In this document: positions 10,449 to 23,672 of the stretch, one piece after another
Position numbering within the stretch: position 1 is the stretch's first letter
Layout of the letters: each line of letters opens with the position of its first letter
NCBI GenBank assembly: GCA_947462335.1
Contig: OX381709.1
Coordinates: 36,412,186-36,476,185, forward strand
Direction: 5' to 3'
Source of the DNA: Harmothoe impar
Lineage: Eukaryota; Annelida; Polychaeta; Phyllodocida; Polynoidae
Length of the DNA stretch: 64,000 nt
The notes under the pieces: generated by a model
Seen by the model: the letters and a program-made list of their open reading frames with translations, nothing else
Databases searched by the model: none
What the model was told of the DNA's origin: nothing
Made by a program: the position numbers and the translations under genes

Positions 10449-11714
10449 GTGAGCTCATTCTACATAGTCCCCCGTAACAGGTCGTAAAGCCCTTCTCCCT
10501 GGTCACAGCCTGTTATAACGGCCCGGTCACATCTTGAAAGTATGGAATTTCCTGGCCCCAACGCACATGCAAAAGGGATCTACTTGACAATTATGACAGG
10601 GGTAGGCAGTGAATGCATGCATGATAATATTGCGGCATGTGATGCTATGAATACCACATTAGGTATTCAAATGGGAGACAACAAATTTGTACAACTTTGT
10701 CTATGAACACGCAATCAATGCAGCTATACCAGGCCTCTCACAGAGGCCTCCCGACCCTTGCCTCACCGTGGGGTCTGAGAAGGACTTCAGTGTGTGGACT
10801 TGCAGCCTTTTTGTCCACATTACCTCAGCAGCGTCTGCCTCTATAACCACCACCATCCACCACCATAAGACCCACTTACCCAACACCCTGTATTCCATCT
10901 GGCAGCTTCCATTGCCCCACCTCCGCTGACGACTCAGGGAGACCCAATACTCCCCTCCCCTTACTTTAAACCCACCTTTGGCACCAATTCCCCCAAACTA
11001 CAGTTTTTAAGCCTTGGCGTTCACTCCATCGACGAAATTGAGGCCAAACACAAATTGCATGGACTCTTGCCAGCATTTTTAGTGACTTTTAAATGGGTCG
11101 TGACATTTCCGATAAAAAAAAGGTCGATGACGATTTCTCCCTTTTCTTATTCATTGGAAAACAAGAACCCCGTAAGGCATGGAGACGGAAGTAAAGTACC
11201 TTAAGGCGGACGGGAGCGGCATAAGAAGTCTGCCAGGAGGGAAGGATTCTGTCTAGCTGTCTGTGGTAATTAGGCCTATTGACCTTTAGTAGACTTGGGT
11301 AGGACTCCTTAATGGTTCCTCAGTGACATTCTACCTGTAATTAAGTCTGCCAATCAAGGATTTGATACTTGGATAAAGGAATTGGTATAATTGTGTTATC
11401 ATTGATCAGTAGTGGTTAATTGTGCATCAGTATCGCCATCTGGTGAAAATCATTTCAACCAATAAACATTATGGACTCACATAGATGCTGGACACCCTCT
11501 GCTACTTCCGGGTGACGTCACCTCCACCTTCTTGAGAACTGTCTCATTTTCATTCAAACCATGGTGGACCCCTACTACAAAGTGTTCTAGTCCAAGTCCC
11601 ACCCGCCCACACCTCAATCTGTCAAAATTTTCATAAAATCCACTTTAAACCCAATTATGTGTCTTTGATATTTACCACAATAGTAATTGTCTCGTATAAA
11701 AATGCATCTGTGTG
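10449..11714. other. Non-coding stretch downstream of the candidate exon
   Basis: Open frames at 10687-10929 on both strands contain low-complexity CACCATC-type sequence and lack clean splice boundaries. Nothing else is supported. Confidence 0.4.
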
Positions 11715-11890
11715 TATCATTTTATGATAATACCAGCGCCTTCAGCGACTGGATATTGTAAAAACAAATTTTCTAGAAAACATGAATTCACCGCAAATAA
11801 GGGGGTGGCCTACATGACAAACTGGTACCCATCCTCTCGGCAGACTAGGGCCTATCTTCAGGACAAAGTCACCTACCCCACCCCCCGCTC
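11715..11890 (-). repeat. Dispersed repeat, copy B (inverted)
   Basis: This is the reverse-complement copy of the block at 8064-8240, with roughly 80-85 per cent visual similarity. It is adjacent to a C-rich run that mirrors the G run of copy A. The two copies lie 3.5 kb apart in opposite orientation. Confidence 0.82.
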
Positions 11891-14800
11891 CACTACCAAC
11901 GCCAACTGCAGGATCGTACGGCTTGATATAGCCTATGAATGGCATTATGTGCCTGCCCTCTTAGTTAGGTTTTGAAATGTATCAATCCATCGTACCGCCG
12001 ACCGCGGGAGAGGACAGTGCAGCATTCCTATGCCCCAGTTATCCTCTGAAGATCACAATAGTTACGCGCATCCCTATCTACCGGGCCGTGTAGGATGTAG
12101 CAACCTCACTCTCCAAGCAGATTTTTTTGGAAGGCCCCGACTCAGAACTTTAGACTGATGCATCTAAATAATTGTACTTACTTTTAATGTCATCTCTGCA
12201 GAGGCAGATTATAAGGGTGTTTACTGTAGAAAAGCATCGAATTTGATGACCGTTGTTCTGTAATTATCTTATTGTATGGTTATGTTGAGGCCAAAACAAT
12301 GGCGGATATTTCATGTCAGTCTTCTCTTGTTGCCAGGTAGGCCTACTATACTCTGGGCGAGAGTAGGTTCATCATATCTTTTTTTTTTAAATACAATTGG
12401 ATTTTCAGAAATTGCTCAGGGAAGAGAAGGATTTCAACATATGGGCCTCTCTAAATATTGATTAAAGTAAATTTGGGGAGAAAAATCGCGTTTATTTTCC
12501 AAAAAGTACATAATTTTATCTGGCCTCTTTTAATTTATCTGTTCCTGTCAAGCACTCAGGCCAAATTCAATGGGTGGGTACCAGCGAACCAACAAATGCC
12601 GTTTTATATATAGGGGAAACAAACACTGAATTTTATCATATTATAAAATCCATTGTTTGTATATACTGTGGATACCATGTTATTTTCTCAAGTTGGTCTC
12701 AGGGTTCTTTTTTGTCTACTTCATTGTTAATGGTTAACGCTTCAATTCTGATTACTATTGCACTTCGACTGTGAACATTAGAATACCACATACATCAGTT
12801 CATGTAGTGAAGTTGCAATTATGGTAGGCCTAGGTCTACATGTTAGGTATTGGTGTGATTATTCACACATCATTAATAACCCTGAGGGTCGTATTGTTCA
12901 CAGATGCAACCTTATGTAAGATAGATCGATATGCTGCATTTATGGGCTGAATGCCTTTGCTTACACGATAATATTATCAAGCCCAGAGAGAGGGAGAGCG
13001 CGGGAGTGGTTGCAGGAGTAATTAACATGACAATCTACGACGCCATTCTTCAGGCAATTGTTGGTGCACACGTAATTTGGCCTACCTCAGCATGTTAGTT
13101 GATAGACAAAATATATTGTCCGTTGTACATTTTATGACTTTTATTGCTTCCCCGTATTGTTACCCAATAGCCTTTTAAAGCATGATAATGCTCTGTATGA
13201 GTGCATGCTATTTCAGTGTGGGGCAGATACCTAGGCCAGGAGCAGGGGAGTAGCTAGAGCATGAAGACGTCCAGAGATTGAGCTTCACATTGCATGATGT
13301 ATGAGTGAACATAGTAGAGTGGTGCTATCATCATAGTGCCAATGCTAGTGTAATACCTTTCATTTATAGGTGATAATCAAATGTGAAAGCTCAAATATGA
13401 TTATGGGGGATATGGTGGGGAGAGAGAGTGTTTAATAACGACAAACAGAGACGGGCAGAGACGGAGACAGGGGATGAGCTAAAGACACCCAGCATGAAGG
13501 CTATGATACAGACAAAGACAACAATACAGAAAGAAAAAACAGAAATAGAAAAGGGAGATGGATAGATAGAGGAACATTATAGACCCAGAGATAAAGCGAA
13601 ATATTCCCTGATGATCCTCAAACAGAAGAGAGCAGATTACAATAGCAGAGTGTAACATTAGACATTTTCCGTTCCTAGTCAGTAGTGCAGTCAGCAAGCA
13701 GGCAAACAGACCAGGGGCGAACGGTAGAGTGACTGATTGGCTTAGTTAAGGGGCTTATGCAGGTGGGTGGCGCTCTGCATGACTAGGGTGGTTGTGCCTG
13801 CATGTGTGTGTGGAGGGGGGGGGGGGTTATGGGTTCACCTGCCCGCCATGCAGCGGCTGTTCATCTTTCTGATATTCCATGCAATAACCATACAATAAGA
13901 TCTCGTGTAGGTCTACACATCAAAACAGTGACATTATTTCGATAAACAGCAGTGGCTGGGCCCACTTCTCGTGGCATTGAGGAAAACACCAAATAAATGC
14001 CCCCTTTCTACATCTATGATCTGTTAGATTTTATTCCAGCAGCATTCTCTTCAAATTCTCAAAACAACATGGACAGCGCTTTCCGACGCAATTTCATGTA
14101 CTTCCATGAAGAAGAGGATCGTTTTCGCTGATCCCCGATGTATCCTTCAGCCAAAGGTGATTAGGATGACAGATGGGGGCCTTACGTGTCCACTCATCTT
14201 ATACATAGCAGAACGAAGCTAATCTTAAGGCCATCGTACAAGTCACCATATACTGTGCATACCTATAGGCACTGCCTCACTCCTTTCATCTCATAGCCTC
14301 ACCCAGCTGCTGTGCGATCAAAACAAGTATAATGGGGTGGACAATTACCTTACTGCTATATTGAGAATCACATTGCATAATAATTACAAATGTGCATGTC
14401 TAAGCCAGATTAAATCCTTTATATGTAAAACAGTATCATTCCAGACTCGTTGATACAATGAGCTCCTCTTTTATGTAAATTGAGAAATAAAACAGATGTT
14501 AGAAAGGTAGTGTAGTATTATAGCTTATAAGATTCCTATTTCAGTTGCCTTAGGAGTTCTGGATATAAGCATGTATACACACTTGATATGATTATACGAA
14601 GATGTGGTAGGTCGACTGCTAATGGTAATGCCGAGTTGGTTTCTGTAGCCAGACATAGCAGTGTGGATCAACTGCCACACAAGGTCTTGAACGAGGAAAG
14701 ACGGTCATAACAATAGACATTGCTGGGGTCAGTAGCCAAACGAGGGAGGTTAAAGCAACATAAGGTCGGGCGATACAGGACATGTTATGAGGTCATATTA

Positions 14801-15250
14801 GGTTAACGTAGGCAATCACTCACTATTGACCAGGGTCAGTATAGTTTGCCAGCTAGCTAGGCCAGCCTAGTTACGGCGTGTAACGCTCGGTGTGGCACCG
14901 GGGGTTGTCTGAGAGTTACGGAACAGTATCTGCTTTCTAGAGGGATAGATTTAAGATGATCCCAGCAGAGTTATAAGCCAAGACGCTTTTTAGGCACTAA
15001 ACGTCTAGTCTATACCCACAGAAATGTCCTGCAGCAGTGGGTATTGTGGGCCAGACATTGTACTTGACTCGCCTTGAAACGTTACCTCTCTCTATGAAGA
15101 CTATGGCTGATTTGAAGTCTTTCAAATGTACAACTATAGCATCGTTTTCACCAGGTGCAATGAACCTTTTAGTTAATTTGTTTGTGATCTGCTCAAAATA
15201 GAAGGAATGGAAATAACTACCTAGAGGAAATATGTAGATTATCTTTATCT
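11891..15250. other. Non-coding stretch
   Basis: No exon was recognised. A purine-rich GAGA/AAGA tract lies around 13420-13580 and a G run near 13816-13827. Neither suggests a gene. Confidence 0.45.
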
Positions 15251-15279
15251 TTTACATAGATTTGGCCCGAGGGAGGAGT

Positions 15280-17390
15280 CTTAATGGAGGAAGGAGCTCC
15301 CCTTGTAAACGACTCCCCTACCAGTGCTTGCCTGTCGTCGACCATTGGATTTCATGGTCGGGTAAACCGACACAGAAGTACCAGCGCCCCCTCCGGCTGC
15401 ACCCTCCAGAACCACAGTTATGTGACCCCAGACTCACTGAGGCAGAGGTGGCTGTCACGTGACCAGGTTCTAAACTACACCACTAGATGGCCGCCATTAA
15501 GCTCTTGGGGGAGGCAGCGGCCGTCCTGAGTGAGCTATGTCCACGGTTTGGAAAGAGTCCTGGTGGCACTGTGACCATTTTGCATGTTGCAGCAGTGTTA
15601 CAATCAGCCAGTCAAGGTAACGAAGCAGAATAAGTACAATGAATACTGCAGTCGTATACCACAATATTTTTCAAAATGGCCGCGTTGTAGTCCACGCCCT
15701 ACATGCCAGGTAGAGTAGTTAAGGGTTCTCTTTTTAGCTGCTCTGAGAGAATGTACAATACTGGGTAGAGTCCTTGGAGGCTGCTCGACCACAGTAGAAG
15801 GCTACTTCTAAAGGGATGTAGCACAGGGGAAAGGAGACATTTGCGCCATTGGCTAGGCGGCTTGGGTCCCTCCAGCAGTCAAATTAGGCTGTTAGCTCTT
15901 TCTAACATATTCCCTAATGGTTCTGCATCTATTCTTCAGTTCTGTAAAATAGTAGATAACGTGACTTATTCATGACTTATTCTGCTATACAGATTGCGGC
16001 ATAGCTAACCCGCATGAATACACAATGGGATACCGATTCTTACTATGATGCTTTATTTTGCTGGAATAGAAATCCAGGATTTATGACATCGAGTTTGGTC
16101 ACGGGCCACAACAACAAGCTGGCTTTGCATAGGTTGAGTACCTTCTTTTACCATTGATCAGCTAATAATACCTTACTTATTGTTGGTCGATCTCACAAAT
16201 TAGCATGCTATAATGGAGCAACGCAGCTGTGTATGTACAGTAATGCAGGCAATCAGCTGAAACCAAATCGACAGACCCACAATCCGATACACAGTGGAAA
16301 TCATATATCATTCATATAAACCCAGCTTGGAGATGAAATTGTCATTCATTTGGTATAAAGTTCCTATTATCTCTGTTCATTATCTATATAGTATGTTCTC
16401 GGCACTCTGTGGAGAGATAGGGGGACGTACATAGAACATTGATTTAACAACACACCTCGAGGCTGAGATCTTAGGGGTGAATTTGTAAGGAGGTGCTTTT
16501 GAAAAGGAATTTCTGATGTTCTATCAATAATATGGCGTGTCCCTTTAACTCTTGGTTATTTACTTTGGAACAGAAGTATGCTACAAAAACACACTCTGCA
16601 CTTCTATACAAAGCAGTCTCTCCAAGGAATGTCTAAGCATTAGGGTGAAGCAGTAGTATAACAAAAAGGGTGGAGAAATGTGGGTGGTGGTATTGTGGTG
16701 TGCTTTTGAGAATGTCAAATAAACCTGGCTTGGACGGAAAAAGAAAGCCCTTATCAGTCCACAAATTTACACAATCAACACAGCACCAGTGTAACAAGAT
16801 ACGTAATCTGTTTTCTCTTGATTACCTTGAGTAATTGGTGATCCATCTTGGGATCCAGTTGAAATTCTTTCATGTTGTTATTTGTTGCCAATTGTGACCA
16901 GTTCGTACCTAGTACCTAGTATTTATACTCCAATATAGAGTTTTACATGTATACGACGATGTCGCCTCACGTGCTACCTAAACACGCCAGAAGAAATTGC
17001 CGCCAGGCTTTAATAACAGGCATATGCTGCTCCATTTTTAGAGACCAGCTTGAAAGTGCAGACACATTCTACTAGGACTGTTCCCAGTATATTGAGCACT
17101 GGCTGAGTCCAGAGCTGTGCACTTGGCTTTCACTAAACCGCTGAAGCCTGCTACCAGCATCAGCCCGCCGTTAGTGTGGCTTCAGGATTCACCGTAAGCC
17201 TGTGTAAGTCAGTACTTTACAGAGCTTTAGGGGGTAGTCGGTGAGGATGGGGTTGGATGTGCTTTGGTGGATGTGCTTTGGACTTGAGGTGAATAGTAGG
17301 ATCGTACCAGGCACCAAGGCACTCTGGAACCTTGGGACTAAGCGTCCTCTCTGGTCTGGGTGCTTGATTTAGATTCAAAGCTGGTACTTG
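15280..17390 (+). repeat. Segmental duplication, first copy
   Basis: Four blocks recur in the same order and orientation about 3.4-3.9 kb downstream. Block 1, 15296-15500 (ACTCCCCTACC, ACCATTGG, CCAGAACCAC, GTGACC then CCAGACT), matches 18715-18915. Block 2, 16460-16560 (GAATTTGTAAGG, CAATAATATGGCGTGTC), matches 20255-20350. Block 3, about 16715-16740 (AATGTCAAATAAACCTGGCTTG), matches about 20568-20590. Block 4, 17040-17230 (CTGAAGCCTG, GTGTGGCTTCAGGATT), matches 20990-21200. Sequence between the blocks has diverged beyond recognition. The copies show no conserved reading frame. Confidence 0.78.
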
Positions 17391-18699
17391 AATTTGATCC
17401 CTACTGAATCAATCGTTTGCACTTAACTCTGCCGTTAAAAACAAAAGACAGCTTAGATGCTTTGTGGCTATGGTCGTAGGGGATTTTCCCGCTGTATCAT
17501 TCATCTTTGCCAATATGTGTCCACACTGCCGCCCACCACACCCTACTAAGCTGTGGGCTATGGGTGCCGCTACAGAGTGTTTAGCCTGTTGGGAGTCTGG
17601 ACTCAGGGATCAGACAGGGTCAATATGCAGCCCCGCTGTGTACACAGCTGCCGCCCGTGTAGACCCGGCCTGATCCCTGCCTAAGATGACCAACTCAGTC
17701 CGTTCGATCCAGCCACACACCGCATATGATCCCCATCCACAGTCAACCTATCACCATCTTAGCAGTTTCCTAAATTTCCACCTTACCTAAACGAACCTAG
17801 CACACCAGGATAGGTTCACGCTGTCGATGTCTATTCACCTGCTTAAACTGCAAGTAGTATATGGAGTTTAGAACTTGGTTCAGGGTTCAGTACACTATTA
17901 TAATATACTATGGGCTTACACTAGTGTACCAACCCAACGTTCTCCGTCAGATGTTTCATAGTTCACCTTCGTGAAAAAAAAAAGAAGCTAATGATAGGAG
18001 GACAGTCTATCCGTCCGTGCATATAGCAGAGGCAGCTTACAATAACGTATTCTCACAGTAGATACAATCCAGACTCCTCTGCCCGGCAGGGACACTATAG
18101 GTATATTGCATATAAATAGTGGCGGTAGACAGAACGGAGGATGGGTGGAGATCTACAATGGACAGATTGAATTCTACTTGTCCTGAAGTTGCCTTTTGCA
18201 TATCGGCCACTGTTCTGTATACTATACTGTTGTCCACTGCAGGCCATCGTTTTGGCCCCCTATATCACACCTACAGCAAATACCATTATAGATGCTGCTT
18301 ATTTATGATTTACTGTCAATTACTGTCTGTTTACTACACCCTTGTCCTCAGAGCCCCTGCTAACACCATTAGTAACTGGTAAGAATATGTCACGCTGGGT
18401 TACCTGCTATGTTATTAGCTGATTTTGGTATAGGGCAGTGAAACTGCATAACAATTTTGCACAATGTTTTAACAGAGCTATAATTATATAAAATAGTTTG
18501 AGTCTCTCAAACAAAATGTATCAAATGGATGATACCTTGCGAGTCTTGGCAGGTTATAACAGAAATCGGTCAAGGAATCGATTACACGAAATCCTGCTCC
18601 ACGTCTTTGCAGGTTCTCAAACCTACTCTTAAAGTACCGCCAGTCGGAAGGACACACCGATTGACTGCTCATACTAAGATGTAACATAGAAGGGGTTGG

Positions 18700-21330
18700 A
18701 TTCTAAGTGGAGCAGCCCTGGGCTCCAGCTGCTTGTCTCCCGGGTAAAGTACTCCCCTACCTACACTCCCCTGTCGCCAACCATTGGTTTGATTTCACGG
18801 TTGGGAAACTGATATATAGATTCTACTACCTCCAGCAGCCTACAGAACCACTGTCTTACAACCCCAGACTGAGGCAGCGAAAGTGGTTGTCATACTACCT
18901 GGTTAGCAACTATATACTACTCGTATGTTAGGCGAGATAGTCTCAAAATTGCAAGATAGTCTCAAAATACTATGGTTTTGCGACAACCTTGCAACCCTCA
19001 GGCTAGATAGTCTCAAAATTGCGAGATAGTCTCAAAACACATGTCAGGCTAGATAGTCTCAAAATTGCGAGATAGTCTCAAAATCCTGACAGATAGTCTC
19101 AAAACTGCAAGATAGCCTCAAAACACTATGTAGTTATGTTAGTATCTTGCAACCCTCAGGCTAGATAGTCTCAAAATTGCAAGATAATCTCAAAATAATA
19201 TAGGTTTGTAAGTATCTTGTAACCCTCAGGCTAGATAGTCTCAAAATTACCCCTATCTAGCCTGACCATTGCAAGATACTAACAAAACTATAGTATTTTG
19301 AGACTATCTCGCAGTTTTGAGACTATCTAGCCTGACTATCGCAAGATAGTCTGAAATTTTGAGACTATCTTGCAGCCTTTTGAGACTATCTCGCAATTCT
19401 GAGACTATCTAGCCTGAGGGTTGGGAGGTACTAACGAAACTATAGTATTTTGAGACTATCTCGCAATTTTGAGACTATCTAGCTTAACACTCGTATCCTT
19501 TGATAGGCAGTGCTGTCTCACCCATCCCACAACTTGACTAGCATGATAGACGTACTTGTTGCCGCTCGCAGGAGTAGCATGACACTAGATAGCATTACGC
19601 GAACAGATAAACCATGCCAATTGGTAAATCACAGTTGGGATTCTGCTACAAAATGGCACCTGACGGTTGGGTTACCTGAATGGCCAGTTGCTAGAGTATA
19701 GTGAAACTTATCTCATTGGTCATGAGGCAGTCATTTTCTGCTAATATATTCCCTAATATGTCGTTTAGCTACTGTGATAAAGGCAGGATTCCAGGATGAC
19801 GCGATCCTCACAGTATATACCAATGTTGTCCTGAAGCCTCTTGATATTAGATGTTGCAGTCTGCACTCAGAAAGTAGCTAGCTTAAATAAGAATTATTTT
19901 CATAACATGAAGGTTACTTGATGCACTTCCCATATACAATGTCATCCAAATGCAAACCCCAATGTATCGACCAAGGTAGGCATAGCAGTGTTTACATTCC
20001 GATACCGCAAACTTCTATAGCTATATCAACACATTCACTATCCCATACACGCCCACCATTCATTATTCACATTAAAACCCCTCCAGCTTTGAGGTAAATC
20101 GTTATGTAGTTATTGATATTGGTGGTATCATGCCGGCTATACACTCATTATCCCTGTGTTCTGTATTATAGACTCTCCTCACCACCCGTCGATGTACAAA
20201 ATGGCACAGAGAAGGGCAGGGCATTGATATGAAGACCTACCCAGGGACTTCAAGGGAATTGAGGCTGAATTTGTAAAGGGGAGGTCTCAGGGGAGATTTT
20301 GAAGGCAGTGCTAGGCCTGCCAATAATGTGGTTTGTCGCTTTGACTCTCGGGCATGTACATTGGTAGAGCACCAGGGTAAGGGTGGAATTCTCTTACCCT
20401 CCACCCGACACACACCTTACACCTTACATAGACACACACAGCCGTCTGCCACACACTATTGACCTGTCAGTTCACCTCTACGTGCTCAGCAATAGTTGGT
20501 GTAGTGGGTGGAGGAGCATGATGGAGGAAGTACCAGTACAATGCCTATGGAGTGATGTGGATGACAATGTCAAATTTCCTTGGCTTAGGAATAACAAGGC
20601 CGGAGGATTAAGGCTTAACTGGACCATATTTCACTGATTGATGCTAGGGCAGATATGTTAGGTTTAGGGATAATTAAAGTGACTAGGAATGTACTGCTAA
20701 CAACACATCAACATCGTAAAACATGTGATAAGATTTGAGATTAAACGTGGCTTATCTATTGGCCTAGGGTTTATTGGTGATTAGATACCAGCGCTACAAT
20801 TCGAGTGGCTCAAACTTTTAACAAAGCAGTTGGTCCTCTCCGATGATTTCAAGAGGAGGGGATATGCATGTAAGTACGGTGACGCCTCTGCTGAACATTC
20901 TCCTCATGCCGCTCTCAAATCGACCTCCAATTGATTACACTGTTACTCAGATACATCTCGTTTTTGTTGCATTTGTTGGACTACAGCTTAAATGTACGGA
21001 ACAATCCAATCTAGACTTCCTCAAGGGTATATTGAACTCTAAGCTGACTCATGAGCTGTGTGCATGGCATGGGATAAGCCCGTGAAGCCTGCACCTGGCT
21101 TCGTCCTACCGTTTGTGGCTTCAGGAATTACTATAAGCTGCTGTAATCCCGTGCTCTAGGAGGCTTTAGTCAGTGATGAGGTGAATGGGAGAGGTTGGTT
21201 GTGTGTTGGATTCGGAGAACTAAGAACCTGTGAACACTTTGCCCTGGGGGTCTGGAAGCAAGTCTCTCAAGCTGGAGCACTACTTCTCAGCACCTTGTGG
21301 TACCATTAGTGTCTGTCACCTGATTGATAC
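18700..21330 (+). repeat. Segmental duplication, second copy
   Basis: This copy is colinear with 15280-17390. It starts with CTCCCCTACC, ACCATTGG, CAGAACCAC and CCCCAGACTGAGGCAG, and ends with TGAAGCCTGCACCTGG and TGTGGCTTCAGGAATT. It contains a 562-bp fold-back transposon at 18927-19488 that the first copy lacks, so that insertion is younger than the duplication. After subtracting the insertion the block spacing of the two copies is similar. Confidence 0.78.
18927..19488. mobile_element. Fold-back transposon built of AGATAGTCTCAAAA repeats
   Basis: A perfect 8-bp direct repeat ACTCGTAT flanks the element (18919-18926 and 19489-19496). The ends are inverted: GTTAGGCGAGATAGTCTCA against GTTAAGCTAGATAGTCTCA. 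The left half repeats GCGAGATAGTCTCAAAATT and CTAGATAGTCTCAAAATTGC with short CAACCCTCAGG spacers. The right half is the inverted equivalent (TTTTGAGACTATCTAGCC). There is no coding frame. The intact target duplication and TIR indicate a fairly recent insertion. The sequence is unrelated to the 3.2-kb element at 3.3 kb, although the plan is the same. Confidence 0.88.
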
Positions 21331-21339
21331 ACTGAAATT

Positions 21340-22940
21340 ACTGACGGTTGTTGAAACATAATATTATGCTGAGTCAAAAAGGTTGGTTTATAGACTGTTG
21401 TCTGAGATGTATCAATCAAGTATTTTGCATGATTTATGCGTAGCAGGCCATGTTGAGGACTCGCGACTGCTGATCAATAGAAATGTGTACTGCAGTTATA
21501 GCGAGTAATCATGACAGAGCAATCAATTAGGAAATTACTTTTGAAGTATAGTGACCGTGTGTACCTAATCGATGGCTAGTACAAACATGTAAGATTGGCA
21601 CAGCCTCAAGATTACAAATAAGATCCTGATGGAGCACATACCATGATGCTAGATTATAGATAAGCAAACGTTGGTTGGCAGGAGTCAGCATAACTGGGAT
21701 ATAACTGCCACCCTCTTATTCCCCCGTCAGAACACCCTCAGCCGAGCACTAACCTGGCACGGTACCAGGAGATACAATAATAACCAGACAGCAAACAAAC
21801 CAGATAGCAGCCAAACGCCAAATCACCCCTCGTGGAAACCACCGAGATGATTAGCTTCCAGGTACCAGCAACTAGCTGGCTACCAGCTAGACCTGAAAGG
21901 TGCTCCTGTAAGCAGCATTATGTAAGGGGCTAGGAGGAACCTTGGACATTTTATTTGGCATTCCCTACCCAACTGACACGTACGTCATTGTCTTTTGTGT
22001 TGAAGCCAACTGTGGAACCCCAACTGTTTTCGTCACCTAGGTGCAGAAGGAGTCCAGGCAGGACTTGGTGCCAGCAACATGAGCTGCTTTCCTATTTTGG
22101 CTCATGCAGGGCTGGGAACATCTGAAGGGAGGGGCGCTAATGAAGATGAAAATGACAAATGAGTGTGCAACAGACGGCTATACTCTCAGCTATATGTTAA
22201 AGTAATCATTGCCCAGTTGTAATGGTAGGCATTTGTTCCCTACAATACCATGAGGCGGTAATGGGTTAAAAGGCACATTGAAATACCAGTGAATTATAAC
22301 ACTCTATAGGTCTTTGGAAATACATGAGGAATGTAGTTCAGGTTATTGTATGACTGTATGTAGGCGTGAAAAGGCAGAGCTATTGTAATATGGAGGTAGT
22401 TTTGGCATCTTATAGCCGCAGCTGCCCTAATGACCGCGCTATAGGTGGGTGCGGCAGGTACGGCTGGGTGACTGCTACACCATGCTGCTCTATGGCTGCT
22501 CTGTGCTGACTGATGGTGATTTATTCCCACCCTGCACCTACTCCATTCATCTAGCAGCCCGCCGTGGAGGTGTAAAGAGCTGCCCACCACCAGTGTTACC
22601 TCCCAGGGGAATAATGGTGATGGGGGAGCAGTGGAGGGGGTCTGGGGCCCATTGGTTCTGTGGGGTAATCACACTAATGTGGCCAGGGTGAGAGGTCGAA
22701 TGAAAGAAGGAGACATGACTAAATGACACAGTTGGAATTGACATGGGGGAGTAGAGGTAACCACAGAAAGGAGAGCCTGAGCCAAAACTACATAGCTACG
22801 AGGCAGTACAGAGAGAAAGAGAGAAAACTGGGTAGGTGGGACGGAGGAAAGGGTCGGATTGGTGTCTTAAAATAATATTGCAGTGGTAACCATTGTATAG
22901 GGAAGAATGTGCGAATGCTCATTGTAACAGAATCGGTATA
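21340..22940. other. Non-coding stretch
   Basis: No exon was recognised. Short motifs such as GGTACCAG recur (21762, 21862) and also appear in other blocks of the window, but no clear repeat boundary can be drawn. Confidence 0.4.
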
Positions 22941-22945
22941 GAGAT

Positions 22946-23672
22946 AATAGAAACTTGAATACAAGGGCCTGGGATGGACCGATTTTAAAGTCACATACTC
23001 CAAATGGAGCTGCATACACAAGAAGTCTGGAACATATAATAGCAAATCTTTGGAATAATTTAGACCCACCAGAAAGAAATTCAGAATCTCTCGACTCTTT
23101 TATGCTGACACAAAAGAACTAGTTACAAATTAAGAAACCCAAACTCCAACCGTTCAGAATATAATGTATCCACCCTTTAGTTCTCTCCCCCAAAGCACCA
23201 AAATACCTGAATGAATGTTCGCAATACTGAATATTAGACGACAACCTTTATTAAGTATTTATTTATCTAAAATTAAGTATTTTCTTTTTAATAAATTCAC
23301 ATCACGCACCCTTATGTGTTTCACCAAGTACACAACGGAAAAGACAATAGTTAAGTGTTGGTTGTTGTATCATGTAATACGACCAGTGTTCATGTTATGT
23401 ATGTATCCTATTAAGTATTGATATGGGTGGCTGAGTGAGCCAACTCTACTAAGGTTGATAAAAATAATAGGTAAGGCTGCCAAAATTAAAACTACTTGAA
23501 CAGAGTAAGAAGCAGCCGTTCTTTAATTGTTCATCAGAGCATTAACAGTGAACTGTCTAACATGGAAAGACTATAGATGTACCTTTTATTCTTTTGTACT
23601 TCATTTTACAATAATTTATTGTAACTGTTTCTAATGATGAACAAGAAATAAAGATAAATCAAATCAAAATAA
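22946..23672 (+). mobile_element. 3' end of a non-LTR retrotransposon (LINE)
   Basis: The frame 22946-23122 reads through NLNTRAWDGPILKSHTPNG and IIANLWNNLDPPERNSESLDSF to a stop. This matches the tail found after the reverse-transcriptase domain in CR1/L2/Jockey-like LINEs (LWNNLP...R.S.SL..F). A 3' untranslated stretch follows and ends near 23672 in AATAAAGATAAATCAAATC with a short TCAAA repeat, typical of LINE tails. The catalytic domain is absent, so this is a 5'-truncated dead copy. Confidence 0.7.

Noticed and set aside
13479..13697. Hydrophobic minus frame suggesting membrane segments
   Set aside because: It is the complement of a purine-rich tract (AAAGAC, GAAAAG), which gives Phe/Leu/Ser-rich translations by composition alone.
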